Shown one piece after another: positions 59,961 through 64,000 of a stretch of 64,000 nucleotides of DNA (the first letter of the stretch is position 1; every line of letters begins with the position of its first letter). The notes below the pieces were generated by a model. That model made no database searches. It saw only the letters and a program-made list of their open reading frames with translations, and was not told where the DNA came from. Origin of the DNA: Aidingimonas halophila (GTDB lineage Bacteria; Pseudomonadota; Gammaproteobacteria; Pseudomonadales; Halomonadaceae); assembly GCF_900106955.1 (NCBI RefSeq), contig NZ_FNNI01000005.1, forward strand, positions 1 to 64,000, written 5' to 3'. Made by a program: the position numbers and the translations under genes.

Positions 59961-60491
59961 TCAGGCTTTGGTATAAGCGTCGACCGCTTTCTCAATGGCC
60001 TTGCGTGCAGCCTCAGCGCCTTCCCAGGATTCCACCTTGACCCATTTGCCTTTTTCCAGGTCCTTGTAATTCTCGAAGAAATGAGCGATCTGCTGACGCA
60101 GCAGCTCAGGCAGGTCGGTGACTTCCTGCACATGATCGTACAGTTCGGTCAGTTTCTGGTGAGGGACACAGACCAGTTTGGCGTCTTCACCGGCCTCGTC
60201 CGTCATGTTCAGGATGCCGACGGGGCGTGCGCGAATGACACTGCCGGGCTGAACCGGATAAGGCGTTACCACCAGAGCATCGAGTGGATCGCCGTCATCG
60301 GCCAGGGTGTTGGGAATGAAACCGTAGTTGGCCGGGTAGAACATGGGAGTCGCCATGAAACGGTCAACCAACAAGGCGTCGAGATCCTTGTCGATCTCGT
60401 ACTTGATCGGTTCATGGTTAGCGGGAATCTCGATGGCAACAAAGACATCGTTCGGAAGGTCCTTGCCAGCGGGAATCTTGTCGAAACTCAT
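59961..60491 (-). CDS. ppa: Inorganic pyrophosphatase
   Basis: 176 residues from ATG 60491 ([13 protein letters not shown]), exactly the E. coli length; the longer frame has no family support. Metal-binding aspartates lie in [11 protein letters not shown]. It hydrolyses pyrophosphate to phosphate, driving biosynthesis. Notably a pyrophosphate-type phosphofructokinase is encoded 2 kb away, so the two enzymes may compete for PPi. Confidence 0.97.
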   Translation of the reverse strand: MSFDKIPAGKDLPNDVFVAIEIPANHEPIKYEIDKDLDALLVDRFMATPMFYPANYGFIPNTLADDGDPLDALVVTPYPVQPGSVIRARPVGILNMTDEAGEDAKLVCVPHQKLTELYDHVQEVTDLPELLRQQIAHFFENYKDLEKGKWVKVESWEGAEAARKAIEKAVDAYTKA

Positions 60492-60778
60492 CGTTGAATC
60501 CTTGCAATGGCTATTGGAAAAGGCCTGGGGATTTACAGGCTCAGTCGTAGCGGCACCGGGACCGGTCGATGTGGGCATCAATGACCAGTAGCCGGAGCTA
60601 CCGATGAAAAATCGGCTGAATTATACGAATTGCGTCGCCCGATTACCAATTCAACGAATGCGGCTCCCCAGTCCGGTTCGACGATTGTCTGGACAAGGGG
60701 ATGGGGTATGACGTGTATGATAGGACGCTCATTGCCAGGAAAGGAGCGCTACGTGTTCGGCCGAGAGGTTTTCCCATC

Positions 60779-62515
60779 ATGAAGGAGTCTGTTCAGCAGG
60801 ATGCGACGTTGTCACTGAGTGTTGGGCAAGCGTATGTCGCCCCGGATCGGCGCTACCATCGCAGTTCGATGTCGGTTCGAATTCCCGAGCAGCCGCTCCT
60901 GGGTTGCAAAGGAGTCAGCGCTGTCATCAGCGACTCCACATCACGCAATTCCATCGCCAAGCAGGCCGGCGACCTCAGTGTCAGAGGATTTCTGGCGGAT
61001 TATTACTCCACTCCTGAACATTGGGATATCAAGACCTCGGCGACCCGCGTGCTGTACGCCCTCAATAGTTGGTGTTTCAGTCAGAGCCGTCATGTCGCCG
61101 GTGGCAGTTATATTGCTTCTCTCTCGGCCATGGTGTTTCGTGGCAGCGAAGCGCATCTGTTTCATATGGGTGATACGCTGGTATTTCGCCTTCGAGGGGC
61201 AGAATTTGAGCAGCTCTCGCGCGATCACGTGACGGATCTGGGAGGGTACCGCTATCCATCCCGTGCGTTAGGCATGGACGCCAGTATCGACATTGACTAT
61301 ATAAAGACACCGCTCAAGCAAGGGGATCTCTTTCTCTTCACCACTCGGGCCGTAGGGGGCACTCTGATGCCCTCGGACTACGTACAGTTGATCCGACAGG
61401 ATGCCAGTAACCTGGATGCAGCCTGTGAGCGTCTGTGCGATGAGGCCCAGGCACGTGCTCAAGAGCGTGGTTATGCGGGGAGTGCTTTCTGCTTCCAGTT
61501 GCTGCGTGTCGATCAATTGCCGGAAGAAGAGAGTGACGAACCCGGTAAAGTCTACGGTGATTTGCCAGTGCCGCCGGAGTTGGAAGCAGGGGACCGGCTC
61601 GATGGACTGGAAGTGCAGGAAGTGCTATCGCGCACGGCCCAGTCTCGTGTCTACCGGGTACACGATGTCCACGGCGGTCGCGAGATGGTCATGAAGGCCC
61701 CCAGCCCAGAACTGTCCAGTCGCAATGCCTATCTGGAACACTTCCTGCTGCAGCAGTGGGTCGTGGAGCGGGTCAACTCGCCGTTCGTGGCCAAGGTGAT
61801 GGAAGCGTCTCGTCCCCGACGGTATCTGTATTATTTGATGCGATATATCGATGGGGAGCGGTTGAGTGATTGGGCGCGGCGCCACCCACAGGCGAGCCTG
61901 TCGCAGCGGCTGGATATTGCCCGTCAACTAGGCAAGGCGGTACAGGCATTGCATCGCCGCGACCTGCTGCACCAGCAGATCCACCCTGACAATGTGCTCA
62001 TCGATAGTCATGGACAGGTCGTGCTGGCGGATTTCAGTGCTTGTCGGTTACGTGAGGGCGACGGTCACAAACGCTCTCGGGAACTGGCGCGGCAGTTGGG
62101 GCTGACAGAGCATAGCGCGCCGGAATATGCCCTTGATGATGATGTGGGTCGTCGTAGTGATCAGTATGCCCTGGCATCCACCATCTATTGGCTACTGACC
62201 GGCCAACTGCCCTATGAGTTGCCGCCTCATCAGTTGCGTGGACATACCGATCTCGAGCGGTTGAGCTATCGCAGTGCACGCATCGCCAATCCGGAGGTCA
62301 ACCCTGACCTGGACAAGGCGTTACGTCGTGCTCTGGATCCCCAGCGCGCTTTACGATTCCGCCGACTGTCGGAATTCCTGGTGACGCTGCGCGAACCCAA
62401 GGAGGAAGCCCGCCGCCGAACCAGCCCACGCGTTTTCCGCGAACCCGCCAACTTCTGGCAGGGTATCGCCGGCATTCTGCTGGTGTTACTGGTGCTTTCG
62501 TGGTTGCTCAGGTGA
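60779..62515 (+). CDS. PP2C-like plus protein-kinase-like fusion, both domains degenerate
   Basis: 578 residues from ATG 60779 (an in-frame ATG at 60701 overlaps a possible promoter). Residues ~10-245 follow the PP2C phosphatase fold (YIASLSAMVF, FHMGDTLVFRL), ~270-540 a serine/threonine kinase fold, and 562-577 a C-terminal membrane helix. Related bifunctional kinase/phosphatases keep NQD, ADG, TDG and DDN metal-site motifs; here I read YHRS (26-29), SDST (51-54), TTRAV (188-192) and AGSA (233-236). In the kinase, the HRD loop reads HQQIHPDN (398-405), DFG is DFS (418-420), and the glycine loop lacks glycines, while Lys306 remains. It is probably a pseudo-enzyme scaffold or sensor. The fold call is firm, the role unknown. 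Confidence 0.82.
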   Translation: MKESVQQDATLSLSVGQAYVAPDRRYHRSSMSVRIPEQPLLGCKGVSAVISDSTSRNSIAKQAGDLSVRGFLADYYSTPEHWDIKTSATRVLYALNSWCFSQSRHVAGGSYIASLSAMVFRGSEAHLFHMGDTLVFRLRGAEFEQLSRDHVTDLGGYRYPSRALGMDASIDIDYIKTPLKQGDLFLFTTRAVGGTLMPSDYVQLIRQDASNLDAACERLCDEAQARAQERGYAGSAFCFQLLRVDQLPEEESDEPGKVYGDLPVPPELEAGDRLDGLEVQEVLSRTAQSRVYRVHDVHGGREMVMKAPSPELSSRNAYLEHFLLQQWVVERVNSPFVAKVMEASRPRRYLYYLMRYIDGERLSDWARRHPQASLSQRLDIARQLGKAVQALHRRDLLHQQIHPDNVLIDSHGQVVLADFSACRLREGDGHKRSRELARQLGLTEHSAPEYALDDDVGRRSDQYALASTIYWLLTGQLPYELPPHQLRGHTDLERLSYRSARIANPEVNPDLDKALRRALDPQRALRFRRLSEFLVTLREPKEEARRRTSPRVFREPANFWQGIAGILLVLLVLSWLLR

Positions 62516-62537
62516 CTGCCGATGGCCTCGGCAGTCA
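62513..62537. terminator. Hairpin between convergent kinase-like gene and pfp
   Basis: TGACTGCCGA (62513-62522) pairs with TCGGCAGTCA (62528-62537), a perfect 10-bp stem with a 5-base loop that includes the stop codon of the upstream gene. Likely terminator; no T-run. Confidence 0.65.
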
Positions 62538-62573
62538 ATTGTGCGACGAATGTTCACGATGATTCGGGAAACG

Positions 62574-63833
62574 TTACAACTCGAAATCGGGCAATTTCCG
62601 CGCCACTCTGGCGAGTTTAGGGGTTGCGATGCGTGGTAGTCCATTGTCATATGGCGGGTAATCCTCGCCCTGAATCAACGGCTCCAGGTAACGTCGGCAC
62701 GTTTCGGTAATGCCAAAGCCGTCCTCGCGAATGAAGTCGCGGGGCATGAATTTCTCACGGTTGGCGACTTCAGCCAAGGGAGCGGCTCCGATACGCCATT
62801 CATAGGGGGTGTCGGAAACACGCTCTATCGTCGGCATCATGGCGTTCTTGCCTGCCAGAGCCAGTTCAACGGCATGAGTTCCGACCGCGTAAGATTGTTC
62901 GACATCGGTTCGGGAGGCGAGGTGGCGTGCGGCACGTTGCAGATAGTCGGCAACGGCCCAGTGGTACTTGTAACCGAGATCCTGCTTGATCATTCCGGCA
63001 AGCGTGGGGGCCACCCCGCCAAGTTGGCGATGTCCGAACACATCCGTGTTGCCTGAATCGGCAAGGAAGGTACCGTCGGGGTATCGGGCCCCTTCGGATA
63101 CCACAATGACACAGTAACCATAACGTTTCACGGCTTCCTGAACGCGGTTCATCACTGCTTCACGGGAGAACGCGATTTCGGGAAAAATGACCATGTGGGG
63201 CGGTTCGCCTTCCCCGTTGCCAGCCAACGCACCGGCCGCCGCGATCCAGCCAGCATGACGGCCCATCACCTCGAGCACGAAAACCTTGGTGGAGGTGGCA
63301 CACATCGAAGCGATATCTTGTGATGTTTCGAGGGTCGACGTGGCAATATACTTGGCCACGCTGCCGAAACCGGGGGAATTGTCAGTGATCGGCAGGTCGT
63401 TATCGATGGTCTTGGGGACGTGGATAGCCGTCAGAGGATAGCCCATGTGCTCCGAAAGTTGCGAGACCTTCAGGCAGGTATCGGCACTATCGCCGCCGCC
63501 ATTGTAGAAGAAGTATCGAATGTCATGGGCCCTGAAAACGTCGATTAACCGCTCGTACTGGACGCGATGCGTCTCGATGTCCTTGAGCTTGTAACGGCAG
63601 GAGCCGAATGCGCCACCTGGCGTATGTCGAAGTGCGGCGATCGTCTCGTCGCTTTCTTGAGAGACATCGATCAGATCTTCGGTTAAGGCGCCAATGATGC
63701 CATTGCGCCCGGCATAGACTTTGCCGATGCGGTCGTCGTGACGCCGGCAGGCTTCTATGACGCCGCAGGCGCTGGCGTTGATGACGGCGGTAACTCCACC
63801 AGACTGGGCATAGAAAGCGTTGTGCTGAGCCAT
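62574..63833 (-). CDS. pfp: Pyrophosphate-type 6-phosphofructokinase
   Basis: 419 residues. The nucleotide/PPi site reads NGGGDS (111-116), placing Asp where ATP-dependent enzymes have Gly104, and the catalytic loop reads PKTIDND (140-146), with Lys in place of Gly; both changes mark PPi-dependent PFK. EVMGRHAGW is the sugar-phosphate site. It interconverts fructose-6-phosphate and fructose-1,6-bisphosphate reversibly, using PPi. The cofactor call rests on motifs only. The remaining 167 bases to the window end hold its promoter region and no visible gene. Confidence 0.92.
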   Translation of the reverse strand: MAQHNAFYAQSGGVTAVINASACGVIEACRRHDDRIGKVYAGRNGIIGALTEDLIDVSQESDETIAALRHTPGGAFGSCRYKLKDIETHRVQYERLIDVFRAHDIRYFFYNGGGDSADTCLKVSQLSEHMGYPLTAIHVPKTIDNDLPITDNSPGFGSVAKYIATSTLETSQDIASMCATSTKVFVLEVMGRHAGWIAAAGALAGNGEGEPPHMVIFPEIAFSREAVMNRVQEAVKRYGYCVIVVSEGARYPDGTFLADSGNTDVFGHRQLGGVAPTLAGMIKQDLGYKYHWAVADYLQRAARHLASRTDVEQSYAVGTHAVELALAGKNAMMPTIERVSDTPYEWRIGAAPLAEVANREKFMPRDFIREDGFGITETCRRYLEPLIQGEDYPPYDNGLPRIATPKLARVARKLPDFEL

Positions 63834-64000
63834 GGGGCTATTTTGCTCCTGCGCTATATCGTGAGCGAATCAACCTGAGCGTTGTAAACGAGGGCGTTAT
63901 CTTAGTTGAAAGTCCACCGGTCGTCGAAATCGTGAATTGTCGAAACCAACCCGAGACCATGTAGAAAACGGTGTCGTGGTACACATGCCTGTGGAGCACG

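Overview
The window is a stretch of a gammaproteobacterial chromosome, most likely from the Halomonadaceae (Halomonas or a close relative). The evidence is gene order and family type: a fused TyrA-AroA protein between pheA and cmk, an MvaT-type H-NS protein, a mfd / long-form gap / nqrABCDEF / sthA neighbourhood, a dsbD-accBC-prmA-dusB-fis-purH block, a bioBFHCD operon, and acidic proteins. Almost every gene is core metabolism or housekeeping. I see no prophage, integrase, insertion sequence or CRISPR array. Genes are closely packed and no stretch of 300 bases lacks one; the larger gaps (250-290 bases before accB, nqrA, mvaT and the kinase-like gene) hold promoters, hairpins or nothing I recognise.

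Layout. 1-10.4 kb: the 3' end of a giant LapA-like RTX adhesin, a small conserved protein, then on the minus strand lapD and lapG (the c-di-GMP receptor and periplasmic protease that control release of such adhesins), a CDF metal exporter, an acyltransferase and rdgC. 10.6-20.6 kb, plus strand: gyrA, serC, pheA, tyrA-aroA, cmk, rpsA (serine, aromatic amino acids, then translation). 20.6-28.4 kb: bioA, mvaT, an AraC-type regulator, an L,D-transpeptidase and mfd. 28.6-40.9 kb, plus strand: gap, the Na+-pumping NADH:quinone reductase operon with nqrM, soluble transhydrogenase sthA, an unknown membrane protein, and a copper-delivery group (PCuAC, Sco1, unknown small protein). 41.1-45.8 kb, minus: tRNA-Leu(UAG) and bioBFHCD. 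45.8-50.3 kb, plus: comF, srkA, folE, folX, gabD. 50.4-58.5 kb, minus: dsbD, accB, accC, prmA, dusB, fis, purH. 58.7-64 kb: a DUF2333 protein, ppa, a kinase/phosphatase-like fusion and a pyrophosphate-type phosphofructokinase.

How the genes connect. Biotin is a recurring theme: bioA and bioBFHCD lie 20 kb apart, yet each has a BirA-operator-like inverted repeat at its 5' end, and the biotin-carrying AccB and AccC are encoded 10 kb further on. Pyrophosphatase and a pyrophosphate-type phosphofructokinase lie close together. The gap promoter region carries a HexR-like site.

The most unusual items are a PP2C-plus-kinase fusion in which both catalytic domains have lost key residues (60.8-62.5 kb), a bioB promoter and operator buried in the comF coding region, a long three-part hairpin flanked by 8-base direct repeats near 40.95 kb, and a sharp change in base composition inside the adhesin gene.
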